56,785 nucleotides of DNA, taken from NCBI RefSeq assembly GCF_029868855.1, contig NZ_JARWOV010000158.1, positions 1-56,785 on the forward strand, in the 5' to 3' direction. Made by a program: the position numbers and the translations under genes. The notes under the pieces are model-generated. The model did not search any database. It was not told the DNA's origin and saw nothing but the letters and a program-made list of their open reading frames with translations. The DNA comes from Nocardia carnea (GTDB taxonomy: Bacteria; Actinomycetota; Actinomycetes; Mycobacteriales; Mycobacteriaceae). Below, in pieces: positions 25,661 to 34,037 of the stretch. Within the stretch, counting starts at the first letter, position 1. Each line of letters opens with the position of its first letter.

Positions 25661-27036
25661 GTGCGATCCTCACCAGCGATATCGCGCTGGCCGTCATGCT
25701 CGCCGTGATCGGCGCGATCGTCTTCTCGCTGATCGGCATGGTGTCGGGTACCGACGAAACCGCGACCATCGCCCCGCTGACCCTGCTGGTCATCCTGCTG
25801 GGCGCGCCACCGGCGGCCGTGTTCACGTTCTTCCTCTCCGGAGCCGTGGCCAAACATATGACGCATGCGGCGCCGACCACCCTGCTCGGCATACCCGGGG
25901 ACACGATGGCCGTCCCGCTCATGCGCGAAGCCCGGATGCTGCGTGCGCTGGGCGTACCCCATATCGCCTTGCGTAAAGCGATCTCCGCGGCCGTGATCGC
26001 CGCTGTGATCGCCGTCCCGGCCGCCGTCCTGTTCGCCACGCTGCTGGCCCCGATCGCCGACCACGTCCAGTCCGCCGCGCCGTGGCTGTTCCTGCTGGCC
26101 GCGATCGGTATCGCCTATGCCTCGCCCGGAAAATGGGCGGGTGTGGTCGCGCTCGTACCGTTCGTCGTCCTGATCCTGGGGCTCAAACAGCTCACGGAGT
26201 CCTACGATGTCGCACTCAACATCAGCTATTTCCTCGGTATCGCCGTCGGACCACTGATCGCCGACCTGTTCTTGTCCCTGGGCCCGCAGGGACGTGCCGA
26301 AATGGCGCGTAAGGAACCGGCGACGGTATGGCTCGCCCCCGATGTCAAGACCTGGAAGGGCTACTTCCCCAATCCGTTCCGGATCCTCGACCGCGGGCAG
26401 ACCGGCTATGTCGCGGCCACCGCCACGGTCTCCAGTGCCACCTTCGTGTTCAGTCCCGTCGCCATGACGGTACTGATGGGCGAAGTGGTAGCGAGCCGGG
26501 TCAAACACGGCTACCGCCGGCTCACCTCGGTGATCGCCGCGCGCAACGGCACCACCGAATCGACCTATATCGCCGAAGCGCTCATCCCGCTCATCGCGTT
26601 CGGGTTACCGTTGAGCCCCGTCGCCGCCGGGCCCGCCGCGCCGTTGTTCAACGCCCCACCGGTTTTCACCACCGACGACGGCAACGGCAATATCGACAAT
26701 CTGTCCACCGCGCTCACCAATACCGAATTCCTTTTCTACGGACTCGCCGCCGTCGCGGTGGCGGTCCTCATCGCCTACCCGTTCGCGATGAACTTCGCCC
26801 ACCGGGCCGCCAGTATCGTCGTGCGCTACGTGAGCCACGAAGCCATCATCGCCGCGTTCGCCGGGCTGGTCGTGGTGATCAGCGTCTGGGAGGGCGGGGT
26901 CCTCGGCCTCGCCGTGACACTCACGGTCGGCCTGGTCGGCGGGCTGCTCTGCCGGTTCTTCAAGATCCACGCCGGGGTGTTGTTCATGGGCTACTACGTG
27001 GCCGTCTTGACCATCCCCGCGGTGCTCGCGCTCTGA
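25657..27036 (+). CDS. TctA-like permease, candidate mevalonate transporter
   Basis: 459 aa with about 12 membrane segments. FFLSGAVAKHMTHAAPTTLL followed by GIPGDTMAVPLMREARML near residues 67-98 matches the TctA region around GxIxAILLNIPGTP; the second half carries a related ARNGTTESTYIAEALIPL segment. TctA proteins are the large permease of tripartite tricarboxylate transporters. No periplasmic binding protein (TctC) gene is present. In this operon the natural cargo is mevalonate or a related hydroxy acid, by inference from context only. Confidence 0.8.
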   Translation: MSAILTSDIALAVMLAVIGAIVFSLIGMVSGTDETATIAPLTLLVILLGAPPAAVFTFFLSGAVAKHMTHAAPTTLLGIPGDTMAVPLMREARMLRALGVPHIALRKAISAAVIAAVIAVPAAVLFATLLAPIADHVQSAAPWLFLLAAIGIAYASPGKWAGVVALVPFVVLILGLKQLTESYDVALNISYFLGIAVGPLIADLFLSLGPQGRAEMARKEPATVWLAPDVKTWKGYFPNPFRILDRGQTGYVAATATVSSATFVFSPVAMTVLMGEVVASRVKHGYRRLTSVIAARNGTTESTYIAEALIPLIAFGLPLSPVAAGPAAPLFNAPPVFTTDDGNGNIDNLSTALTNTEFLFYGLAAVAVAVLIAYPFAMNFAHRAASIVVRYVSHEAIIAAFAGLVVVISVWEGGVLGLAVTLTVGLVGGLLCRFFKIHAGVLFMGYYVAVLTIPAVLAL

Positions 27037-27054
27037 GACACCGGCAGTACCGAA

Positions 27055-27090
27055 CGGCGGGTACCGCTCCACCCGGGGCGGTGCCCGCCG
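27055..27090 (+). terminator. Hairpin at the end of the mevalonate operon
   Basis: CGGCGGGTACCGC (27055-27067) pairs with GCGGTGCCCGCCG (27078-27090), 13 positions with one mismatch, around a 10-base loop. It begins 19 bp after the permease stop. There is no T-tract. Confidence 0.6.
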
Positions 27091-27193
27091 TGTGGTGTGT
27101 CGGCACCCGTTTCGGTCGGAGCGGTTGGTGGACACAAGTTTCGGCACCGGCACCGAAGACGGCACCGGCGACCCCTCTGCCGGGCACACAGAA

Positions 27194-27224
27194 TCTCCAC
27201 AATTGACGCCTGGTCTCTCCACAA
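27194..27224 (+). promoter_or_regulatory. Direct repeat upstream of the response regulator
   Basis: TCTCCACAA occurs at 27194-27202 and 27216-27224, 22 bp apart start to start, i.e. two helical turns. OmpR/PhoB-type regulators bind such direct repeats. It ends 22 bp before the response-regulator ATG, which suggests autoregulation. Confidence 0.4.
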
Positions 27225-27246
27225 CGGGTGGCTAGGCTCCCCGATC

Positions 27247-27945
27247 ATGGAACAGAAGGCACCGGTAGGGGGAGCGACGGCGCGGCGGATCCTGGTGGTG
27301 GACGACGAACTCACCATCGCGGAATCCGTGGCGGCGCGGTTGCGGGCCGAGGAGTTCACGGTGGAGCTGGCCCACGACGGACCCGCGGCGGTGGCCGCCG
27401 CGCGCACGTTCGAGCCCGATCTCGTCGTTCTCGACGTCATGCTGCCCGGTTTCGACGGCCTGGAGGTGTGCCGGCGGATCCAGGCCGAACGCTCTGTCCC
27501 GGTACTGATGCTCACCGCGCGAACCGAGGAAACCGATCAGCTCATCGGTCTCGGCGTCGGCGCCGACGACTACCTCACCAAACCGTTCTCCCTGCGGGTG
27601 CTCACCGCGCGGGTGCACGCGTTGTTGCGCCGGGTGGATCGCGCCGCACTGCCCGGCACGATCACCGTGGTCGGTGATCTGCGGATCGACGCCGACCAGC
27701 GGCGGGTCTGGCGCGGCGGGGTCGAAGCACAGCTGACACCGCTGGAATTCGACCTGCTGGCGAGGCTGGCGCAGCGTCCCCGCGCGGTGCTGGCCCGCGA
27801 ACGGCTCCTGGAGGAGGTGTGGGACTGGGCCGATGCCGCGGGTACCCGGGCGGTCGACAGCCATATCAAGGCATTGCGCCGCAAACTCGGCGCCGACCTG
27901 ATCCGGACGGTCCACGGTGTCGGCTACGCCCTGGAGACCAGATGA
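27247..27945 (+). CDS. OmpR/PhoB family response regulator
   Basis: 232 aa from the ATG at 27247. The receiver domain has the acidic pair in ILVVDDE (Asp19-Asp20), the phosphoacceptor Asp63 in VVLDVMLPGFDG, the conserved Thr in MLTARTEE and Lys in YLTKPFS. The C-terminal winged helix follows, with LTPLEFDLLARLAQ and VDSHIKALRRKLG. It is coupled to the histidine kinase by an ATGA overlap. Direct repeats upstream suggest it controls its own promoter. Confidence 0.94.
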   Translation: MEQKAPVGGATARRILVVDDELTIAESVAARLRAEEFTVELAHDGPAAVAAARTFEPDLVVLDVMLPGFDGLEVCRRIQAERSVPVLMLTARTEETDQLIGLGVGADDYLTKPFSLRVLTARVHALLRRVDRAALPGTITVVGDLRIDADQRRVWRGGVEAQLTPLEFDLLARLAQRPRAVLARERLLEEVWDWADAAGTRAVDSHIKALRRKLGADLIRTVHGVGYALETR

Positions 27946-29024
27946 GCGGGCATACGGTCACCGGCGACCGGGGCCGGTTCCCGGGTGGGTTGCGGCGGGT
28001 ATCCGACCGGGTGGCGGCGGTGCTGCCCCGGCCACTGGACCGGATCCGTTCCATCAAACTCAAACTGGCCGTCCTGATGACCTTCGCGGGCGGACTCGCC
28101 TTCGGCTATTTCCGCCTGCAGATCGGCTGGCTGCCGCCGATGACCACCCTGGCCGCGATGGTGATCGCGCTGGTGTCCTCCCAGTTCCTGGCGCACGGCA
28201 TCACCACGCCGCTGCGCGAGATGACCGCCGCCGCGCAGCGAATGGCGCGCGGTGACTACTCGAGCCGGGTCCGTGCTTCCTCCCGGGACGAAGTGGGTCA
28301 GCTGGCCGAGGCGTTCAACCGGATGGCGGACGATCTGGCCGCAGCCGACCAGCAGCGCCGCGATCTGATCGCCAATGTCTCGCACGAATTGCGCACCCCG
28401 ATCACCGCACTGGGCGCCGTCCTGGAGAACCTGGTGGACGGGGTATCGCAGCCCGATCCGAAAACCCTCGAAACGGCGCTCGCGCAGACCGAGCGGCTCG
28501 GCCGGCTCGTCTCCGAACTGCTCGACATCTCGAGTATCGAGGCGGGCGCCGTCCCGCTCGACCGCGGCGTATTCGCCATCGCACCGCTTTTCGCGGAGGT
28601 GGTGGCCGAGGTCGAGGTCATGACGGCGGCATCGGGCCGCGGTATCCGCTTCCGCAGCGGGGTCGAACCGGACACCGCGACCGTATACGCCGACCGTGCC
28701 CGCCTCCACCAGGTATTGCTGAACCTCCTGGACAACGCCGCCCGCCACGGCCCGACCGGCGGTGAGGTCCGGGTCCGCGCCCACACCGTGGGCGGCGACC
28801 TCGTCATCGATGTGGAAGACGACGGTCCCGGCATACCCCCCGCCCAGCGCGAGCGCATATTCGACCGTTTCACCCGCGGCGGCCGCACCGACGGCGGCGG
28901 CACCGGTCTCGGACTCGCCATCGCGCGCTGGGTGATCGATCTGCACCGCGGCTCCATCGCCGTCACCGACCCCGGCTCCCGGATCCGCGTGATCCTCCCC
29001 GCCACCGAGCCACCCGACCACTGA
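27942..29024 (+). CDS. Sensor histidine kinase
   Basis: 360 aa. The N-terminus has two hydrophobic stretches (about 41-57 and 64-83) with almost no periplasmic loop between them, so any signal is probably sensed in or near the membrane. A HAMP domain follows (TPLREMTAAAQRMARGDY), then the H-box NVSHELRTP with His148, and the ATPase N, G1 and G2 motifs NLLDNAARHG, DDGPGIPP and GGTGLGLAIARW. It partners the upstream response regulator. A large membrane-protein gene begins 71 bp downstream. Confidence 0.94.
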   Translation: MSGHTVTGDRGRFPGGLRRVSDRVAAVLPRPLDRIRSIKLKLAVLMTFAGGLAFGYFRLQIGWLPPMTTLAAMVIALVSSQFLAHGITTPLREMTAAAQRMARGDYSSRVRASSRDEVGQLAEAFNRMADDLAAADQQRRDLIANVSHELRTPITALGAVLENLVDGVSQPDPKTLETALAQTERLGRLVSELLDISSIEAGAVPLDRGVFAIAPLFAEVVAEVEVMTAASGRGIRFRSGVEPDTATVYADRARLHQVLLNLLDNAARHGPTGGEVRVRAHTVGGDLVIDVEDDGPGIPPAQRERIFDRFTRGGRTDGGGTGLGLAIARWVIDLHRGSIAVTDPGSRIRVILPATEPPDH

Positions 29025-29095
29025 CTTCTCCATCCACACAGCCCGGCCGCCGATCGGCTCCGGGTCGATAACGCACATCTTCAGGAGGGACCCCC

Positions 29096-31249
29096 ATGCC
29101 CAGACGATCCACACCGAACGGTGACAACCCGGAACGACCGGCGCCGGTGGAATCGGCGGAATCGCCCGAGCCCGAACGCTCTTCGGCGATCGAGAACTCG
29201 GCGAAGCCGACGGGGACAACGGAAACCGAAGGATCGACCGTCAGCGTCGAATCGGCAGCTTCTGCCGAACCAGGCGACCAGGCGAAATCGGCCGGGCCGC
29301 CGGGTACGACCGACCCGGCAACACCGACCGCGCGCCCAGCAGGTACCGGTCAGGTGCGACCAGCCGACTGGATAGAAACGGCCGATCAGGCGACACCCAC
29401 CAAGCCGTCCGCAAGAACCGACTCGCCGCAGTCGGCCGACACGGCAGGACCAACCGACCCGGCGACACCGACCGTGGCGTCCGGGACCGGGCCGTTGCAA
29501 TCGCCCGGGTCGGCGGCGGCGGTGGATTCGACGACTTCGGCACATCCTGCCGGCACGCTCGTATCGGCCGGGACTACCGAACCGACCGGCACCGCGACCG
29601 AACCAGCCGATACCACGGACTCGGCCGGGACCCGCGCGCCTGCGTCCGGAGCGGGTGATCCGGACGCGTCCGCATATGGTTCGCCGGTCGCGGCCGCCCG
29701 ATTCGCGGGGTCTGCCTCCGGCACGGAACCCGACGCGGATTCGACCTCCGACGCCGTGCTCTGGGGCCCCGGGAGCCGGGCCCCAGTGCAACCGCCCAGC
29801 GCACCGAGTGCACCGGAGTACCCGAGACCGCCTGCCGCCGTACCTCGCCGGAACCTGGTCGCCTACCCGGCGGGTGTCCTGCCCGCGGCAGGGGCGGCGG
29901 GTCTGGTCGCGGCGGCCACCGTTCCGCTCGACCGGCCCGGAATCGGCTGGTTGCTCGCGGGTTCCGCGGCGGCGGCCGCGGTCGGTATCGTCCATCACCG
30001 GGCACGTCGTGGCGCGGGACCGGAGCAGGGACAGTCCCGGAGCCGGGAACGCCTGTGGTGGGCGATCGCGGCACTGGCATTGCCGGCGGTCGGCACTTTC
30101 CGGGCCGCGGGCTGGTTGTTCGTGCTATGCGTGGCGGCAGCCGCCGTGGCGGGGTCGCTGGCGGTGGTGGGCCGACGTTCGGAACGCGGGATATTCCGGG
30201 ATGCGCTGGCCGTTCCGCTGGCATCGGCAGGGGCCGTCGCCTGGGTGTACACCGCGCTGGGTAAGCGGCGCGGCGGTGCCGGGACACGTAATCGCCGGCT
30301 CGGCGTATCCGCCGCCGTCACGGTGGCGTTGCTGGCGGTGTTCGTACCGCTGCTGGCCGGCGCCGACGCCACGTTCGCAGCGTTGATCGACGGCCTGATC
30401 CCGCGGATGGACGGCGACACCCTGACCCGCTGGATCGTGGTGTTCGTAGCGGCGGGTATCGGAACGCTGGGCGCCCTGTACCTGCTCGCCGGTCCCCCGC
30501 TCCCGGCCGACGGACAGCAGCAGGTCGCTAATCGGACGCTGGCCCGGCTGGAGTGGGGCCTGCCGGTGGGCGCGCTGACAGCCGTTTTCGCGCTGTTCCT
30601 CGGCGCACAACTGGTGGCCCTGTTCGGTGGCGACGACTACGTGCAGCGCACCGCCGGCCTGACCTACGCCGAGTACGCCCGGGGCGGTTTCTGGCAGCTC
30701 TCCGCGGTCACCGTGCTCACGCTCGCCGTCATCCTGCCCGTCCTGCACCGGGCCACCCGGGACACCGCCGTGGACCGGCTGTGGTTGCGCGGACTGTTGT
30801 GCGCGATCAGCGGGCTGACGCTGGTGATGATCGCCTCCGCGCTCGGACGTATGTGGACCTACCAGCAGGCGTACGGATTCACCGTGTTGCGGTTGCTGGT
30901 GGGCACCTGCGAGATCTGGCTCGGCATCGGATACGTGCTGGTGATCATCGCCGTCCTGCGCCTGGAAACGGCGTGGCTGCCCCGCAGTGCGATCGCGACG
31001 GGGACGGCCGCACTGCTGGCTCTGGCCGCGCTGAATCCCGAGGGCCTGGTCGCCGCCGAGAACATCGACCGCTGGGAACGCGGCGAGAAACTCGACGTCG
31101 ACTACCTGGCCGGCCTGTCGGTCGATATCGTCCCCGCCCTCGACCGCCTGCCCGCCCCGATCCGCAACGACCTGCTCGACCGGCTCGACCACCAGCTCGA
31201 CGACGACACCTGGAACAGCTGGAATCTGTCCCGCGCCCGGGCACGCTGA
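29096..31249 (+). CDS. Polytopic membrane protein, DUF4153/DUF4173-like
   Basis: 717 aa with a strong AGGAGGGA ribosome binding site. The first 250 or so residues are low-complexity Ala/Thr/Pro/Ser/Glu, probably disordered and cytoplasmic. The rest is a membrane domain of ten or more segments, with TYAEYARGGFWQLSAVTVLT characteristic of the DUF4153/4173 family. The C-terminal 80 residues carry ENIDRWERG and a DLLDRLDHQLDDD segment. Function unknown. It follows a two-component system and may be its target or part of the sensing complex. Confidence 0.8.
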   Translation: MPRRSTPNGDNPERPAPVESAESPEPERSSAIENSAKPTGTTETEGSTVSVESAASAEPGDQAKSAGPPGTTDPATPTARPAGTGQVRPADWIETADQATPTKPSARTDSPQSADTAGPTDPATPTVASGTGPLQSPGSAAAVDSTTSAHPAGTLVSAGTTEPTGTATEPADTTDSAGTRAPASGAGDPDASAYGSPVAAARFAGSASGTEPDADSTSDAVLWGPGSRAPVQPPSAPSAPEYPRPPAAVPRRNLVAYPAGVLPAAGAAGLVAAATVPLDRPGIGWLLAGSAAAAAVGIVHHRARRGAGPEQGQSRSRERLWWAIAALALPAVGTFRAAGWLFVLCVAAAAVAGSLAVVGRRSERGIFRDALAVPLASAGAVAWVYTALGKRRGGAGTRNRRLGVSAAVTVALLAVFVPLLAGADATFAALIDGLIPRMDGDTLTRWIVVFVAAGIGTLGALYLLAGPPLPADGQQQVANRTLARLEWGLPVGALTAVFALFLGAQLVALFGGDDYVQRTAGLTYAEYARGGFWQLSAVTVLTLAVILPVLHRATRDTAVDRLWLRGLLCAISGLTLVMIASALGRMWTYQQAYGFTVLRLLVGTCEIWLGIGYVLVIIAVLRLETAWLPRSAIATGTAALLALAALNPEGLVAAENIDRWERGEKLDVDYLAGLSVDIVPALDRLPAPIRNDLLDRLDHQLDDDTWNSWNLSRARAR

Positions 31250-31330
31250 GCCGTCCAGGGGCCCGTCGCGCGCTGTAACGGTGCCGACCGGTCCGGCGGG
31301 ACTTCGGCGAGATCCGCGCGCGAGGATTCC

Positions 31331-31654
31331 TCAGGCGTGGGCCAGAACCGTGGTCAGTGCTACGTGGACCGCGGTGCCCGTCAGGATGCTGAGGACGGCA
31401 TTGTGGCGCCACAGGTGCAGGGCGAGGGTGACGACGAGGGCGGGCCCGGTGATCCACAGTTGCGCGGGGGCGATATCGCGCAGGGTGTAGGCAGCGAGGA
31501 TGACCATGACGCCGACGGGCATATGGCGGCCCAGATAGTCGACGATACGGCTGGCGCGCAGCGGGGCCAGTACCGCGAACGGCAGCGCCCGCAGCGACCA
31601 GGTGATCAACGAGCACAGTGCCGTGGCGGCGATCAGATAGCCCGTATCAGGCAT
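31331..31654 (-). CDS. azlD: AzlD family branched-chain amino acid transport protein
   Basis: 107 aa from the ATG at 31654, with four membrane segments. LITWSLRALPFAVLAPLRAS and DYLGRHMPVGVMVILAAYTL are typical AzlD stretches. With AzlC it forms an exporter of branched-chain or related amino acids. Its start overlaps the AzlC stop by eight bases, so the two are coupled. Confidence 0.9.
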   Translation of the reverse strand: MPDTGYLIAATALCSLITWSLRALPFAVLAPLRASRIVDYLGRHMPVGVMVILAAYTLRDIAPAQLWITGPALVVTLALHLWRHNAVLSILTGTAVHVALTTVLAHA

Positions 31655-32384
31655 CGGCGGTCTCCTTCTCGGTGAATGCCCGGCGCAGGAGCAGGGCCGC
31701 CAGGAACAGGCCCAACGCGACGGGCAACATCTGCCCCGGCAGCAGAACACGGGCAATCAGCGCGCAGAGCAGGGCGAGCACCGGGACCGGAATATCCCGG
31801 TCGGCGCGGAAGCCGTCCACGGCGAGCACAACGAACAGGGCGGTCAAGGCGAAATCGAGACCCTCCAGCTGCACCGGCACCAGCGCCGCACCCGCGGCGC
31901 CGACGGTCGCCCCGGCCACCCAATAGGCCTGGCACAGAACTTGCAGCCACAGGATGCGGCGGCCGGTCCACCGCTGGGCGGCCGGGCCGGTGGTGAGTGC
32001 GTAGGCCTCGTCGGTCAGTGCGAAGGTCGCATACCCTTTGCCCCACCGGCCCCGGATCCGGTGCAGCGGGAACGACAGTGCGTAGAAGACGTGGCGGAAA
32101 TTGACCAGGAACGCGGCCAGCGCCACCTGCGCCAGCGGCGTGGCGGCGGTGACCAGGCCGATCAGCAGGAATTCGAGCGATCCGGCGTAGACGACCCCGG
32201 CGAATACCGGTGCCCACCACCAGGCCAGCTGGCTGTGCACCACCAGTACCCCGAGCGCGAGCCCGAGGGGAAACAGCGCGAGACCGACCGAACTGGTGTC
32301 CACGAGCGCCGCCCGCAGATCCGATCGCTGTGCGACCGGAGCCGGGGAGCCGGATGCTGCCGTCGGTGTCGAAGTGCTGCTCAC
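31647..32384 (-). CDS. azlC: AzlC family branched-chain amino acid permease
   Basis: 245 aa from a GTG at 32384. After a 25-residue polar leader come about seven membrane segments with family motifs: FAGVVYAGSLEFLLIGL and FLVNFRHVFYALSFPLHRI near residues 60-110. It is the large subunit of the AzlCD exporter. An Lrp-type regulator diverges 73 bp away, as is common for azlCD loci. Confidence 0.9.
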   Translation of the reverse strand: MSSTSTPTAASGSPAPVAQRSDLRAALVDTSSVGLALFPLGLALGVLVVHSQLAWWWAPVFAGVVYAGSLEFLLIGLVTAATPLAQVALAAFLVNFRHVFYALSFPLHRIRGRWGKGYATFALTDEAYALTTGPAAQRWTGRRILWLQVLCQAYWVAGATVGAAGAALVPVQLEGLDFALTALFVVLAVDGFRADRDIPVPVLALLCALIARVLLPGQMLPVALGLFLAALLLRRAFTEKETADA

Positions 32385-32457
32385 CAGGTCATTTTATGTG
32401 CCGAGAGGCGTAATATGGTTTCCTGTTCTGACCACATATGAGCACTGTGAGACATAT

Positions 32458-32904
32458 ATGCATCTCGATTCGGTGGATAGAGATATTTTGTTTCACCTCC
32501 GCCAGGACGGCCGTCTCACGAACGTCGAGCTGGCCAGAAGAGTGGGGCTGACACCACCCCCGTGCCTGCGCCGGGTGAAACGGCTCGAGCAGGCCGGAGT
32601 GATCAGCGGCTACCGGGCACAGATCGACCCGGCGGCGCAGGGTCGCGGGTTCGAGGTGGTCGTCGCGGTGGAGATCAGCATCAACGATCTGCAGACAGTG
32701 GAGGAATTCGAGACCGCCATCGCCTCCTACGAGGAGGTGGTGGAGTTCCACCGCCTGTTCGGCCGGCCCGACTACTTCGTCCGGGTCGCCGTCACCGATC
32801 GGGAAGTCTTCGAGAATTTCCTGACCGGCAAACTGATGGGGCTGCGGGCCGTGGCCCGAGTCGACTCCCACCTGATCATGAAGAAGATCAAGACCGACGG
32901 CTGA
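32458..32904 (+). CDS. Lrp/AsnC family regulator
   Basis: 148 aa from the ATG at 32458. The N-terminal helix-turn-helix reads VDRDILFHLRQDGRLTNVEL then ARRVGLTPPPCLRRVKRLEQ. The RAM effector domain follows, with VVVAVEISIND and the RLFGRPDYFVRVAVTDRE stretch. Such proteins bind amino acids. The likely role is control of the divergent azlCD genes. Confidence 0.92.
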   Translation: MHLDSVDRDILFHLRQDGRLTNVELARRVGLTPPPCLRRVKRLEQAGVISGYRAQIDPAAQGRGFEVVVAVEISINDLQTVEEFETAIASYEEVVEFHRLFGRPDYFVRVAVTDREVFENFLTGKLMGLRAVARVDSHLIMKKIKTDG

Positions 32905-32919
32905 TCCCGGCAGGCGTGG

Positions 32920-33996
32920 TCACGAGACCGGGTACGCGCCCCGGACAACGAAATCCGGTAGCGGTATCGGCCGCGAGTTCTCGCGCAGCGAGCGGGCACC
33001 GGCCACCCCGACCAGCGACGCGGCGACCGCGGGCAACGCCGGGACCAGAGGCGGGCGGCCGTCCTCGACGCATGCGCGCAACCCTTCGAGGATCCGGACC
33101 GTGCCTTCCGCCTTCGGCTCCACACGCGTCCCGTCGGGAAGGAAGAGCGGTGCGGGTTCGCGTTCTTCGTCGCGTACGTTCCCGCCGGGATCGGTCCACG
33201 ATTCCTTGCGCACCCGAACCGACCACGCGCGCTCGCCGGTCGCCCGCACCGACTCGGCGAGTCCCTCGGTGCCACGTGCCGAGAACCAGCTCCAATGGCT
33301 GTCCGGTTCGCCCTGCAGGAAACCGTGCCGGGTGATCGCCAGCCCACCGTCGTCGAGACGCACCACCATGACCACTGCGGTGCGCGGATCGGCGGCGTCG
33401 ACCGGGAAGGCCGCCACCTCGGTGGGCATCGCGCCGGTGAGCGCGAGCACCGGCGAGAGGGTGTGGGTGCAATACGCTGTCGGTTCGATCCGGCCACGCC
33501 AATGCGCCGGATCGCCGATCAACCCCGCGACCGCGTCCGGCGCCATCCCGTGCAGGTAGTCCGCTTCGATCAGGGTGACCCGCCCGATTTCTCCCGCTTC
33601 CACGATGGTGCGCACGAGCTGGACATGCGGGTGGAACACATAGTTCTCGGCGAACGAGTAGGTGGCGGCCGAGCGCCGCTCGGCCGCGAGCAGTGCCCGC
33701 GCCTGCTGTTCGTCCACACAGGCCGCGGATTCGGAGAGCACGTGCACGCCCGCGTCGAGAAATGCGACGGACAGGGGCGTGTGCTCGTCGAAATCGTTGG
33801 CCAGCACCACCGCATCGAGCCGTTGGTCCAGCAGAGCCGGCCACTCGTCGACCGACGCCGCGCCCGGCAGCAGCTCCCGCGCTTCGGCGCGCCGGCCGGG
33901 ATCGCGATCACAGACGGCCACCACTTCCATACCGAGCCGGCGACACCAGGTGGCCAGATACAAACCCATCCCCAAACCCACGACACCCACACGCAT
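32920..33996 (-). CDS. Gfo/Idh/MocA family oxidoreductase
   Basis: 358 aa from the ATG at 33996. The NAD(P)-binding Rossmann fold opens with MRVGVVGLGMGLYLATWCRR, and FAENYVFHPHVQLVRTIVEAG is a family segment in the middle. Members oxidise or reduce sugars and related hydroxy compounds. It is the last gene of the minus-strand unit that begins with diaminopropionate ammonia-lyase. How a dehydrogenase fits that pathway is unclear. Confidence 0.85.
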   Translation of the reverse strand: MRVGVVGLGMGLYLATWCRRLGMEVVAVCDRDPGRRAEARELLPGAASVDEWPALLDQRLDAVVLANDFDEHTPLSVAFLDAGVHVLSESAACVDEQQARALLAAERRSAATYSFAENYVFHPHVQLVRTIVEAGEIGRVTLIEADYLHGMAPDAVAGLIGDPAHWRGRIEPTAYCTHTLSPVLALTGAMPTEVAAFPVDAADPRTAVVMVVRLDDGGLAITRHGFLQGEPDSHWSWFSARGTEGLAESVRATGERAWSVRVRKESWTDPGGNVRDEEREPAPLFLPDGTRVEPKAEGTVRILEGLRACVEDGRPPLVPALPAVAASLVGVAGARSLRENSRPIPLPDFVVRGAYPVS

Positions 33997-34037
33997 GGCC
34001 GCATCTTCGGTCGCCCGGAAGGTCGCGGTCAACCGAA

